A DNA stretch of 64,000 nucleotides from Mesodorylaimus sp. YZB2_4. Its lineage: Eukaryota; Nematoda; Enoplea; Dorylaimida; Dorylaimidae. Below, one piece after another: positions 24,010 through 36,783 of the stretch. The DNA lies in NCBI GenBank assembly GCA_030248295.1, contig JASANH010001723.1:966194-1030193 (forward strand), given 5' to 3'. A model generated the notes under the pieces. The model was not told where the DNA came from and made no database searches. It was given only the letters and a program-made list of their open reading frames with translations. The number at the start of each line of letters is the position of its first letter. Position 1 is the stretch's first letter. The translations under genes and the position numbers were made by a program.

Positions 24010-25311
24010 GCACTTTCTTCTGAATACCAAATTATTCCCAGCCAGTGCCAGTTTGGTTTGGAAACAGCAAAGCAGACTGCAAAGCCGCTCACTGACCTCA
24101 TTGCAGTTGTACAAGAAAACAGCAGCCTCTAACGAGAATGACAACCCACCTTTTCTCCTGTCTCCATCGCTCTTGCACTCGCCTTGGTTGAAGGAGGCGC
24201 TGCAGAGCACACTCATGCAGCCCTGAGGCGATTCTGGGCTGGTGACCTGAACACAGCCGAAATTGGAAAGTTCTACCAAGCCATACAACACGAGTTAGGC
24301 ATCCAGACTGAAGAAGTCAAGCTGAACATCGCCAATAGTTTATTTCTGGATAAAGCGCTCGAGTTGAAGAGCGAGTAATTGAACAAAACCAAGAAATGCT
24401 TCGAAACGGAACTTGAGAAGGTGGACTTTAAGGACAGACAACGTGCCTGTCAACACATTAATGCTTGGATGGCCAGTAAAACTGCTCAAAGGATCCCTTC
24501 CTTATTGCAACCGGTACCATCACTAATCGCACCATAGTCATTAAGGCTAATGCCATTCATCTGAAAGCTACCTGGCGTAAACAGTTTTGGAGCACCGAAG
24601 TTCGCCAGTTTTCCCGCTTTGGAAGGGATGATGAACCTTTAGAGCGTAAGCCTTTATCAACCTAAAATATGATCTGATCTTTCAATCACACTATGACCAA
24701 CTTACTTTTAGACAACGTTCTTGCTGAACATAGATAAATACGCTTACGCGGACAGGCCTGTTTTTTACAGTGTTCAGATCCCGTACTCGGATTCCGAGCT
24801 CGAATTGAGTATGCACATCATCCTGCCCAAACGAAGAACAAAAGTTGACTGAAGCAAAGTTCAAAACCTTGACCAGCGGATCCACCATTCGAAATGTCAA
24901 ACTGGGATTCCCAAAGTTTGCAATCACGGCCCCAGTGAAACTGAACGATATCCTTTAGCAACTCGGGCTAGGACCCATCTTCGAAAGCCAGGCTAACTTT
25001 AGTCAAATTACCACTGGTCGTTTTCATGTCAGCGATGCCATCCACGAAGCTTTCATCAAGGTGAGATGCACGTAGAGACCTGCAGTGAACACAAGTTAAT
25101 GAGTTCTTTTTAGGTGAACGAGATCGGAACTGAAGCAGCTGCTGCGACTGCGGAGGTCATTGGCGTACCCATGTCCCTTGACATATACCCTACCGAAACC
25201 CCGATTTCATTCGTGGTCGATAGACTTTTTATTTTCGCCATCGTGCATAAGAAGACGGAAAGTGTTACTTTTATATCCAAGGGGAACAACATCAAAGAAG
25301 ATGTCAATTGA
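24010..25311 (+). pseudogene. Serpin pseudogene
   Basis: Remains of a serine-protease inhibitor of the serpin fold. Recognisable pieces in order are the helix B start (FSPVSIALALALVEGGA), VKLNIANSLFLDK, a strand 3A-like KANAIHLKATW, ELELSMHIILPK, KLGFPKFAIT, the RCL hinge VNEIGTEAAAATAE from 25107, and the C-terminal FVVDRLFIFAIVH. The frame is broken by a frameshift before the helix B segment, a stop after LELKSE, a frameshift near 24510, and stops after KVD and NDIL. One intron near 25061-25106 still has good borders. The hinge and reactive-loop exon remains open to 25311, so decay may be fairly recent, or some breaks could be assembly errors. Confidence 0.85.
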
Positions 25312-25632
25312 TCGTATTGAGTCCATACCGAGATGTAGCCTGTTCATCAGATCAGGAGATCATCGCCTTGGTCCTGGTTTGTCATGCTTTCACGCTAGGC
25401 TCACGGGTGAAGGGGGATTATTCTGGGCTGCTGTGTTTCCGTGACTTCGAGTGCCCCCATTCTGTTTGACTTGCGGGTGTACATAGTATAATATCATACC
25501 CCATAATCAAATGTGTTACGAGGTTCATACGAAGCACTCTGCCCTAACTCGCCTCTCATCTTCATGGCTCTTCTTACGTGATACGAACGTAGATCGCGAG
25601 TCACCTGAGCTAATGCGGCAAAATTTGAATGA

Positions 25633-26224
25633 TCATCGGTCTTTGATCTCGCGTTCGCTGGTGCTTTCATCATCCTCCGCTTCTTCCTCGCTTTCCTCGC
25701 TCTCCTCTTCTTTCACCTCGATAGCGGCAGTAGCGATGCTTGACTTGCTGTTCGACCTGGGTGATGAACTGGCCGTCTTCGGTGGTGGCTTCAAAGCGAT
25801 TACGAACCGTTTCGCGCCCGACGACTCACTGGTCCTCCAATATTGCTCGGCAGTCTGCAGAATTTGTGCTCGGGCTCTTAGATAACCAGCGAAAGCTCTG
25901 AATTCAAGAGACTGCGCGACTCACCATGTTGTCAGGTAGCTCGTGCATAAGAACCGTGATGCGATCTTTCGCACTAAACGGTCGCGCTTGTCGCTTCAGT
26001 TTGTAGCCCACATCGAACTTGACCCTGGTACCCGGACGGAGCTCACCGATTCCGACCGCCGGTTTCACGTCCTCGAAGCGAGTCGTGCGGAGTTTGAATG
26101 CCAATTTGCGATCGCTGTTGTTGACGAGGGTGATTTGAGCCGGTTTGTTGCGATCAATGGCCAGCGTCCTCGACGGAAGAATCCGGACATTATTCTCCCA
26201 GGAGCCGCGTGCCATAGCCGTCAA
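25633..26224 (-). CDS. MSP-domain protein with acidic C-terminal tail
   Basis: Small cytoplasmic protein with a major-sperm-protein/VAP-type immunoglobulin-like fold. Exons (minus): 26224-25925 and 25854-25633; the intron (70 nt) ends CTGCAG and the join is phase 0, giving 173 residues. The MSP fold covers about residues 10-100, with ILPSRTLAIDR, PAQITLVNNSDRKLAFKLRTT and ARPFSAKDRITVLMHELP. The second exon encodes a tail rich in Lys/Ser and then Glu/Ser, unlike the short sperm MSPs, so it may be an MSP-like protein outside the motility set. Two in-frame ATGs lie close together at the start (M1 and M4). A pseudogene copy lies at 16.7 kb. Confidence 0.85.
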
Positions 26225-29200
26225 TCACATATGTAGAAGATGGAATTTGAGAGGAACTCTGGGCAGGGCTACACAGGCAGATGAGGCACAACGGTGGGCC
26301 GAAGTTGTTCTTCTGTACAGTAGACTCTCCTTAGCGAGCACCGATCGGCGCTCTATACTGTACACTACAGGCCACTTGGATTCTGTGTGCATGCGCCGTG
26401 GAAATTCATGCAACAGTAGCTACGTACTGTACTGTACGTATATCTTTCCAGCTTTTCGCTACAGTACGCCCAATGGCAGTTAAGTGGTGAGAGGAACAGC
26501 TCCGATGTACAGTATGTGCATAGCCATGGATTGGCCTCTATCGGTACTTGCAGCTATCCAAAGTGCTAGGTACTTCAATGAGTGCCGCACTCCCTGTTAT
26601 TCTCGTGCCAACCGGTTTTATTGAGCCTAAGGATGCACGTGAGCTTCAAAACTTCATCAAAGTTTCGTTTTTCTTGCATAAAAGGAGCCGTAAGAACCGG
26701 CATATCGAAGAAATTCGGTATGCATCTTTTACTGAGTCGGCACCTTTCATTGCTTAGTAACGGCCGCCTTGCTTCCATGACTTTCATCTATGGGAAATCG
26801 CCGCCGCACTCTAGTTGGACAGGCTGGTACTAGAAATAAGACACTCGCGAGCCATCTTTGCTCATTCTCTTGCTCTCGCATTTCTCTGCCCATTTACAGC
26901 CACGCCGAGTCGGGAAAGAGAGGACACTGGCTCTCTTGTAATTGCTACTAAGGAATACAGAAGCAGTGGTCCTAATGACTGCCATTAGTTCTTCCAGAAA
27001 CTACTCCTGCTGAAAGCCTTGGCGCAATCTGCACTCTCATCTCACCCTCTCTTTTCAAAATCGATCTAACATGCATGACACGCTAAGTTTTACTATGCCA
27101 AATCAAATGTAACCACTGCCGACTTCGGTTTCTGAAAATGAACTACCGCATTTTCTGAACCTCAAGTCACCCGAGCCCGTTCAATCAGTCAATATTAGCG
27201 CCGGCTTTGAAGTTGGCTTTTCTCGGCCGCATTCTCTGAGAAAGATAACAAATGCTCCGACTTTTTCTACCCTAACATTGCAAGTATGGCCCAATCGTGT
27301 ATCTGCCATTTATTTCGCATCGATAAAGTAAGAACTTACTTTTTTGTCAAAAAAAGACGATATTGAGTTGATAAATTGAGTCGGGCGCCACTGGCCCTCA
27401 TCAGAGCCTGCTCTAAATCAATTGTCTTGCATGATAGCCCCAGAGGAGGACATATTTTATTGACGAAGCTGACTAGGGTTGACAAAGTTGGCCAGCTCCT
27501 GCGTCATGCTATCTCCTATGGATATGGCTACCATGACGAAAATTTAAACTGAGATAGTCGCTTACTGCCTTTACTCTCTGTCACAATGGACAACACTTTG
27601 AATCATCGAACCATTTTCGTATTGACATTCTCTTGGATAGCCTAGCCTAAAATTATACTCGTCGGCCTCTTTCCTACGTCACCAGTTTTAAACACATTCG
27701 AAAATTCCTGTTCTATGGTTAGGTCTTCGCTGAGACCGTACCCTCTCCAACGACACTCACGAACACTCGAGTACTGGTCTGGAATTGATTTCATTTGTTC
27801 CTTCTAAACCTCGACCTGGCGCAAGACAGGTTTTCAAGAGACCATCTCAGTTTCGGCGCTTTCAAAATTAATGAGAGAAATGACTGATTGCTCATAGTCT
27901 CATCCGCAAAGAAATTATTGGCACCAAGATTTGTCACACGCCTTCTCACCTCTGTGAGCCAAACTTGGGCATGGCGACCTTTGTCTATGGTACCTAAACC
28001 GTGTAGCTAAGAAGGGTCTATGTAGATCAGGTTCGAAATGCGTAGGATGGTGTCTGATGGCCATTACTGCCACTTGGCACGTTCTTTGGGGTCGTATAGC
28101 TGCAGGCATTCAATTCCAATCACTGCTACGCCTTTGCGCTGCCATCGGTAATCTTTCTTCGAGGGCTTAGAGTTCAGCTATGGAAGCAGGAGTAATGGCC
28201 GGTAGCTTCTTATCGAATTGCTCTTCGATTGATGGCTTGATAAAGAGCTGGTAACAGGATTCTTTACTTGATGCAGTGGCCAGCGAATATTCGATTATTC
28301 AATTCAGCTAGCTCCAAAAAGCCTAGCGCGTCCAAGTCCCCATTTACGAGTTCAATTTTTTTCTCCCTTTCCTCGAGTCTGTCTCACGAGTCAGAGAAGC
28401 CCATTGACCCAGTGTGAAAAAGTCCTGGCGCTTTGGCGTGTCATAATTGGGTATTCAATCAAATCGCTCCCTTTGCTCTTATCGATACTCTGCAGGACAA
28501 AACCATATTATATATCATTGAGTCTATGTGGGAATATCGAGCATCAGGAAGGAAAAGGCGAGAAAAGAGTTACCGATCTTTCAGCCTGCTCGAGTCCGGC
28601 GGAACAAGCATCAATAGAAAAAAGGAAATTGAAGACCGGTTGCTTGGCCAGTTTCGAGCTAAGTCTATTTTTCGATTAGGATCGGACAGAATTGAATATT
28701 TGATTGTCCGCTTAGTACAACGTACGGGCCAGCTTTCCCGCGATGTGGTCAACGAATCAGAATCGCTATAGCTAGTATTTTCGAATTGGAGCTATAGCCC
28801 TCGGGACTGATGAGTAGCAAGTGGGACTAAATTGGGATGTGTACAACGCCCCTAACCCATGTCGACACCCAGTTATCACGCATGGGTAATGCTTTACGAC
28901 TACGAACATCTAATCAATTTAAATATTAGCTATCATTTTCCCGCAGTTTTTATTAAGTTTATGGGTTAGCTATTCGGAGAAAGGCAAGCCAGGAAAGGAA
29001 ATAACTAGTTCAGCCGGGAATGAGCCGATCGGAGCCCTGTAAACATGCACTTGCTCCTTGTAAAGATAATATATCTTCTATCTCTATTCGGAGCTTGTAG
29101 CTACAAGCCGCTGTAGGCTAAGCTCTGGTCAGCAGGATCTTCAAAAGTTGTTACATCTCGTCGTTGCAAAGGATTCTTTGCTTCAGTTTTGTTAGCTTTT

Positions 29201-30841
29201 TCCAACCTCAACGCCGTTTTCGACGCGAAGCGACCTTGCTTATAGCGTCATCGTAGTTCATTTGCAGGACAGGATGTAATCATATACAGCGTCTGGCGCT
29301 GCTACATTGACCCCGCGTTCTATTTAGAGGACACAAACTGGGCAATGCATAGCTTCTTTGACATCGCATCCCACGCCATTACCCGAGAAACCGCTTCCTC
29401 TGACTTACCACTTCCTCTTCCACCTCCTCTAGTATTTGATTAACCTAAGCCTTCATTCTTTTTCTCCAGCTTCACACATCGGATTAAACTGGTCGGAAGT
29501 TCTCAGCTTAACCCACCTCTTTGATTCTCTTGAATTTTTTCGCTGGGCGTAAAAAATATCAAGCTAGGTTGCTGCACCTTGGAGTACCCAACTCTAAATA
29601 ATAGGCCAGGTCAAGTAGACGACTTGCCGAATCGGAAGACAGTGGTTGTGATCTTGTTGGAGAGACTATTCAAACAAGGAGACTTCTTTTTTCTCCAAAA
29701 ACCAATCCATCTGCCTCAGACGAGGACTCAGAAGGAATGAGAACCTAACATCTTGTTTTATTGCGAACGAAGCAGTTTGACCCAACGTTCTCAGCTTGTA
29801 CATTGGGGTATGGACGGGAATTAGTTCCTTCAATTGGGCATTGAGCCGCTTGTATTTCCTCATTCCCGAAATAGCCCCACGGCAGTATTTCCATTCCTAC
29901 TGCATCTATCAGGCAAACATCAACGATTGATGGGTATATTTTTCCGGCACATCCGATACTAATCGCCTGGGTTATTTCCTGAAGTTAACCTTCCTTTCAG
30001 CCATGAAACATTATTTACTTTTTAGTCAGTTCCGTTCCACCCATTCTCGTTGGCACAGTTGGGCTGGGCACGCTCGTATACAATTTCCTTTAATCGCATA
30101 TAACCGCCTTAAATCCCTCTGAATCTGAAGTCAGTGGGAGAGAACACCTGCTTCTAAGTAGTGCAGTGTTGTTTGCTGACATTGTGTCCTATTCGAGCGC
30201 GTCCATACATTCTTCCTGTTGCCCTTTTTAGGCTGGGTTCTTGGGAATCATAATGGATGTTTAGGGCGATGAGCTGTGAGATGAGGATGGTCTGATACGT
30301 TTTTGTTTTTATATTATTTGCACTTAGGGTAGAAGAGGCGAACCCCGGAGGCAAGTAGGTGTGGCTATGTGCTAGCTGGAGAACAGTTGTCATCCATTCG
30401 GCAACGGAGCCCGATTGGAAAGAGCAATTGCGTGAGTGTATTCGCGTGTCAGCTGATATCGGCTGGCTTGTTCGAATAGATTATGCAGCATATGTCACCT
30501 GCTTGAAGTATGTATTTTATTCAAAAAATTCGTCTTGCGTCACGAAAAATGGCCAGTCTTCTTTCAATCATCTTTTCGGCTTATTCGAATTCTGTTCAAT
30601 AGCCGACCGCCCTTCGTCACTCTTCTGCCTCTTCCGGTATTCTAAAATGCCCTTTTTATTCTTTTTAGGTCGGCCTACGCACTAGAAAAAGTATTCGGGT
30701 AACCTTGGATTGAAACCCTTCCAGTGCGGCTTGGATTATCTGCTCGTTGATTTCTGCCCGATATTCTTTCGGCTGGAGTTGCGGTTCTCCTTCCGATTGC
30801 ACTTTCTCATGCTCGGTTGTCCCTGAACCTACTAAAAGACT
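26225..30841. other. Gene-poor interval
   Basis: I find no gene with recognisable domains or a consistent exon series in this 4.6 kb. A 112-codon open stretch exists at 28433-28771 (+), and short protein-like stretches occur near 26.55 kb and 27.4 kb, but none has matching splice borders or a family signature. It may be intergenic DNA or an old, degraded mobile element. Confidence 0.4.
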
Positions 30842-33023
30842 ATGGCCATGCACGGGAACAGTACAGAGGCATATCTGGAGTGGCACTATCGATTGATCTC
30901 GTCCATATTCTGGGTGCCCCTCACTCTGATCGGCATATGCGGCAACTTGATGGTCATACTTGTCGTTATGACAGTTCGTGGCATGAAAACGCCGACCAAT
31001 TGCTATCTGGTCAGCCTGGCAGTTGCCGATTGTCTATTCTTTGTCTCCTCCACGCCCGTAGAGTTGTCAAGTATACACTTACCCGAAGATGTGTTCCTGT
31101 TTGGACGAGTCGGATGCTCGATTCTGCGTTTTTTGCCATTCTTGTCCATGAATGCGTCCTCGCTTTCAATAACTGCCTTCACAGTAGAAAGATACATCGG
31201 AATATGCCATCCCATGAAGGCGAGGTATATCTGCACTGTGAAAAGGGCCCAATTGATTATTATTATCATCTGGTCATGCAGTATCCTCTACAATTCAACC
31301 TGGCTCTTCTTGACTGACTTGAAGCCACTAAACTACACTGATTGGCCTAATGCCTACCAATGCACGTACTCGCTTAATCGAGCAAGTTACAAGGCAGTGT
31401 TCCTCTTAGATCTATTCGCCTTTTACTGGATACCCTTATTGCTATATCTGATACTGTACGGCAGCATGGCCAGGATTCTAGTCAAAGCTGGCTTCTTCGA
31501 TCCTTCAAGTTCAACCATCCCAGCACCATCAACCAAACCCAGTATTGCGGCCAGTGACGCGTTTTCATCATCTGCCCAAGGAAGCGGGTCTGTTACGACC
31601 ACTCGCAAAGGCGGTTACGTTCCGTCATTGAGAAAAAGTCAATCGAGTTTGAGCACGACAACTTCAGCTAGTGTCCCTAGAAACAGTGCGAGAACTGGTG
31701 CAAAATTGAGCGTCGTTAGCTTTGGTGGCCGTCAAGTCATGCGCAGCACTCAATCTCCTATTCTCAGCATTGGCGCTAGAACTGAAATTCTAGATGGCCG
31801 TCGACAAAATGGGGCGATGGGGTTTTCGAGAGCTTGCAGCAACAACAGCATGTTCAGCGGCGAACTGACCATGACTAATTTGACCGTGGATAGTGGCTCG
31901 AGTCGGTCAGCCACACAACTGCGCAACCGAAACAACCAAGACAAGTCCTCGCCGTCCAGAGAATCCAAGGATTCCAAGGCCTACTATGGAGAGGGGCTGA
32001 ACAAAGCTCGAGTGCAGGTGCGGCCCTTATTTACAGTAGCTTTCAATATTGTATTGTGAGAGGGAGTCCTTGCGTAAGGCACATTGATGCTTTCAAAGAG
32101 CTACTAGCTCTGGCTCTTTTCCAAGATTTACATATGTTGTCCTGGAGCTTGTTAATTCTAAGCATAACAAGAATCCGGAATCGGATTGTTCTTTTCATTG
32201 GATGCACGCTGTTGCATGGCAATCACATACCAGCCTCTCACTTGTTCTTACTTTTCAACGTGCTCTCTGGAGCAAGGTGGTAATTTCATGCATTGACGAC
32301 TTATAGGTAGTCAAGATGTTGGTGGTGATTGTGGTCGTATTTGCTTTATTCTGGTTACCCTATCGCGGCTTGGTTGTCTACAATTCCTTCACGAAGAAAC
32401 CCTGGATAGAAAAGTGGTAAGCTTTTGTGTTGAAGCTGGATGTTTTACGAGCAACCCATTTCTGTTCTCCTTAAGGTATCTCCTATTTGCCAAGACTATG
32501 GTTATGGTCAACTGCGCCATCAATCCCATTCTTTACAACTTGATGTCTGGGAAATTCCGTTCAGCGTTCCTTATAATGTTTAGGCGATGCTGTAAGCCAG
32601 TTGCCAGCTTCTGAACTCTACATGTATACTTATTATTTTTTTACAGTTAGCGCCAACTCAGCCAATCGTTCTCGATATCAGGGCGAAGTGCCGTCTCACC
32701 TGACCCTGCCAAACTCAGTCATTATTGGTTCTACGAACGTGTCCCAAGCGGCCACTAACAAACGTTCAGTCAGCACTGTCACTCCGAACTTGGCTTACAG
32801 AGCTAAGCGCTTATCCAACAGCGCATTGGCTGTGACAGAGTGCGCGAAGACGGATCAATTCGCGCCGATGAGCACCGTCGGCTTCAGGAAGCTCAATCGA
32901 TTACACGAAAGTGGTTCCTTCTTGCCATCTCTTATTTCTCAGTCAGGTGCCTGCTATGAAGACGCGGGCAATGAAGATTCTGCTCGAAGTAGCGAGCAGT
33001 CCAGACGGCATTTACTTACATGA
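30842..33023 (+). CDS. trhr-1: Thyrotropin-releasing-hormone-receptor-like GPCR
   Basis: Class A neuropeptide receptor. Exons 30842-32017, 32307-32416, 32476-32591 and 32647-33023 (592 residues). It has an N-glycosylation site near the start, TM1 with [11 protein letters not shown]2 with [11 protein letters not shown]3 running into [21 protein letters not shown] (the TRH-receptor form of the DRY region), TM5 with [16 protein letters not shown]6 with [17 protein letters not shown] and TM7 with [13 protein letters not shown]. The third intracellular loop is about 170 residues, Ser/Thr-rich and low in complexity, far longer than in vertebrate TRH receptors. The C-tail is also long. Assignment to the TRH receptor group rests on the TM3 and loop-2 motif and TM6; the symbol is by family resemblance and should be checked by phylogeny. 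Confidence 0.85.
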
Positions 33024-33116
33024 TAGCTTTGTCTAAAAGTTAGCAAACTTGACCCCCTTCAGCAGGCTGTAATGTGCAACTCATTTTTTACTCAGTAACT
33101 GATTTTTGTTTGCGTT

Positions 33117-33122
33117 AATAAA
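33117..33122 (+). terminator. Poly(A) signal AATAAA for the TRH-receptor-like gene
   Basis: A canonical AATAAA lies 94 nt after the stop codon. The following 33.15-33.63 kb includes a long open frame on the + strand that has no start context or family signature. Confidence 0.55.
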
Positions 33123-33627
33123 AGGGTACGCTTTCGGGATATGGAATGTGCATTGTCTTATCTGCTAGTAAAGTAAGCAACTGGAACTCTGACATTGCGC
33201 AGGCCAGGCCAAGTTTTGAATCAGACGCCCTGTATTTTTTAGATTGCACTGAACAGAGATGGTATTTTATGGGCACGTACTTGAAAAACAAATCACGCGG
33301 AGACGCCCATCGGCATATAAGGCCGGACAAACAGACGCGTATTTATCGATGTCAGATTGCCAGACAGGAGAGCGGTAGCGGTGATAAGCAGACACCAAGT
33401 GCACTATATCGTGTATATAACAGCGATAACATCGTAGAGCTAGCGAAGGACGAAATGCGACCTAGTACCTACGGAGATAATCGTAAAAAACTACAATTCG
33501 ATGCTATGAAACCGAGTTACGATCAAAGGGCACGCGCACAAGTATACTGTAATTGGATATCCAATTTCATTCGGGATAGAAATCAAAAGAGCAAACATGA
33601 ATTTAACTCACAGACAACCACTGAACC

Positions 33628-35533
33628 CTAAACATTGGACAAAGTAGGCCCCACTTTTTCAATCGACGTCGGTCTTTTTGTCAAGTTGCTCGGATAATCA
33701 GGTGTGACGGCATCGTTTTTCTTGGTCGCAGCGGCTTTTTCGATTACTTGTTCACGTTTGCGATCGTACAACGCCTTGCACACGCGACCAGCCATTAATT
33801 CGCCGGCATTATTGGCAATTAGACGCAGCACAAGCACAACGTCAGGTCCAATGTAGTCGGCGAATTTGGAGCAATCTGTGGCCGTCACTCTGCCCTCGTC
33901 AGCGCGATGAAAGCCGTAGAGTAACTTCTGAATATAACTGCGACGAATGTGCGAAAAGGCCAGGACAAATATCCAGTAGAAGAAGTTGAGGATGGTAACA
34001 ACGACGACGACCAGGAACCACCACCAGATGAATAGGAAGATCTTTTCCGAAAACATGTTGATCATTAGCACGCATTGGACTGTGTAACGGTGAATGTTGC
34101 CCAACTTGCGCACTTCGAAGTCGCAGTGGGTGACGCGGGGAAAGTGTCCACTAACCTGCCAGTCGTGCTCCCATAGGATGTCGTGCAAGATCCTGGCACC
34201 CCAGAAAGTGTACGAGGTGCCCAAGAACTCGTTGAGAATGATGAACTGGAGGATCAGGTTAACGATGAACAGGATCTTAGTCAGAAGATAGACCAAACTC
34301 AAGTAGATGCCACCTGATCGACCACAACGCAGAAACAAGTCGCCAGCTGGTTGACTCCGGTGCCACTTCTGCATTTCGAGGCAAGCGTGAATATGGCCAG
34401 CGATATCTTTCACCCCGTCGTCGCTACCAAGGCTCTTGTTGTCCGAAGCCATCGTGATAACACCGCGAAGGTATATGCCTTGTCAAAGAGAGCTGCTGTT
34501 ACCCTATGCAGATACTGCGGACACCCTGGCCTGCCCTCGTTAGCTCAGGAGTCAGGACCCATTTCCAAGGACAATGTGCGCCAACCTAATCTAATGAGTC
34601 AACACTGCCCGTGGAATAACCTCAGAATACTTACCCGATTGCCAGTTGAGCAAACGCCAAATAAGATGCGGCATATAAAACATCAGTGCTTCCAACGCCA
34701 ATATGAAGGGAACCCATTGGTAGTACGCAACTGCAAAAAAATATATAAATCTATATCTTGCGTCTGATCAGATTTGCACTCCTCAATTACAAAGCACTAA
34801 AATTTTTACGATGGTTTTGCTACGTACCCTGAAATGGCTCTTGCTTTTTTAATTTTTTTTGGAACAAAATCAGCCATTTTGAGCAAAATATGAAAAGAGA
34901 TTTTACAGAAATGAGCTTAAGATATTTAGGATGAGGGTTCTGACAATGTGATACGCCTGTGTCATGTAATCAAGCTAGCCAATCATAACAGTCATATAGC
35001 AAGCTACATTACGCACTACAGAGTATTCTTGTCGTTTTAGCTTTCAAGATTTCAAGCTGCACGCATGTCAACATTTAGTACCTTCTGGCTGAGTGATCAC
35101 TAGTATAGTATACTTGAAAAGGGGGAGGAAACGCAGATCACTCTTTGCTGATTCGAGCTAACATACTTCGAGCTGCACGAAAAAAGTGCAACATACTTTC
35201 TCTTTGATTTCTTTCTTTGTGATCGTCGGGCACGTTTTCATCGAACTTAACAAAATATGTATTTTCCACGAAACAGTAATTTTCTGTGTATTGCTCCCAT
35301 CCGCCAGTAAATTCAGCAGGCACCTACACAATGATTAGGGTACAGCTGACTAGTAGTGGATGTCGAGCACTTACCCAACATTGTATCGGCTCTCCGACAT
35401 ACTGTTTCGCACTTAACGTGATGGCAAAGGCCAGCAACAACCAGACCGTGTAGTGGTAATTCAAACGATCTATCGAGTCTTCTTGGTACAGTCGCTTCGA
35501 TATGGCCCCCAAAAACGTGCCTAGTTGATCCAT
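33628..35533 (-). CDS. Innexin (gap-junction channel protein) A
   Basis: Four-pass membrane protein forming invertebrate gap junctions. Exons (minus): 35533-35375, 35323-35197, 34730-34635 and 34478-33628 (410 residues). N-terminal cytoplasmic segment, TM1 with [26 protein letters not shown], extracellular loop 1 with YCFVENTYF, the hallmark YYQWVP before TM2, loop [15 protein letters not shown] after TM3, and [19 protein letters not shown] as TM4. The last exon begins with a weak CAAG acceptor, but phase and similarity (SGI..VITMASD, as in innexins) support it. It lies head-to-head with a second innexin 1.25 kb away. Confidence 0.92.
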
Positions 35534-36783
35534 AATCGTCTCGTCTTCTTCGCTCTTTCAAGAATTGCCTACAGTTCGAAAAAAGAAACATGGTCAGAGT
35601 GCAGAAAGGTTTGTAATTTAAGGGACCACAAGTTAGCTACATCCGATTGGGCCACCTCCCAGCCTTCTCGTTTCATTCCTGGTAACGAACACGCCTTCTC
35701 GCGCGAAACAGTAAAGCCCAAAACATGCAGCAACGAGAAATTCGTTTCGGATTTTTTAATTCGTGTCTGCTTTCGTCCGATTCGCACGGGGCATCGACGT
35801 CACTGTCCGAAAGCAAAGCCTATGAGGTACCCACTAAACCGATTCTAACGATTTGACGATCTTTGTTTCTCGACACCATACCAAACTAGACAAAACAAAA
35901 CCAGCTCCTCGTCTGATGCAAGTGAGCATACAGTATTTCGCAAGGCACCATGGCCACTCTCAACTCATCCGATCCTTATCTGACATAAGGCTGCTTCATC
36001 GAACTACATCTTTCCAGGCCTGCTCTATCCCGAGGTCGAGCCACCATCGCTCAAAATGATCAGAAGCTGGAGCGGGGGCTACTTGATTTTGATTCTTCTC
36101 CAATTGCAGTCGTGCAGGCCCAGTAGGAGGATAATGGCAGACGTGTATGGTCTACTCGTCACCCCGTATGTTGACTGATAAGAGAGGTCGTATAGTCGTA
36201 AAGCTGTAAAAGATACTTACTAACAGTTCTCTATTGCCTACACGCTGTCATCAGGACCGTAGGTACAAACGTAGTCACAAAACCGGTAGGATGGAATCTT
36301 ATCATCTCGGCCTCCGTAAGCTCACGCCGACCCCGATTCGGACTCATCAGCACACTCGGGACTAGGCATACAAACTTTATCCCACCGGCACACTTGCGGC
36401 CTTTGAAGTTTCCAACGTTTCGGATTTACACCCAACTCGCTTCACAGAAATGGTCGTTGCGTATGCTCATAAGACGGTACCCGTTGTCATGTTTTGGGTG
36501 GGGGTTAGCTAGATGGCGGATGCTGGCTTGGCTTCATTTTATCAACACCCCCGTGTTCGTAATTACACAAAATATGCTCGAGCTTTAGCTCTGTCCAACA
36601 CAAAATCGTTTTTCGACGTCTGCCGATCCAGGGCGCTAGCGTGGTTGATCTTATCTTTTCTGTACAGCCGCAGTGTCGATTGGGTTTGCGAACGCGCTTT
36701 ACTCAGGTCCTTTGAACGTATCGGGTCTTTGAAAGCCGTCAATTGCAAGGTACCTGCCGCTTTTAGCACTGACCAGGGGAGCG
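35534..36783. promoter_or_regulatory. Shared upstream region of two divergent innexins
   Basis: A 1.25-kb interval separates the start codons of the two innexin genes, which point away from each other. It should contain both promoters. I could not identify particular elements in it. Confidence 0.4.

Noticed and set aside
28433-28771. Possible coding exon in the gene-poor interval
   Set aside because: Open but without family signature or splice borders; overlapping frames are equally open.
33146-33631. 162-codon ORF on + after the TRH-receptor-like gene
   Set aside because: It begins after the AATAAA signal, abuts the 3' end of the antisense innexin, and has no recognisable motif.
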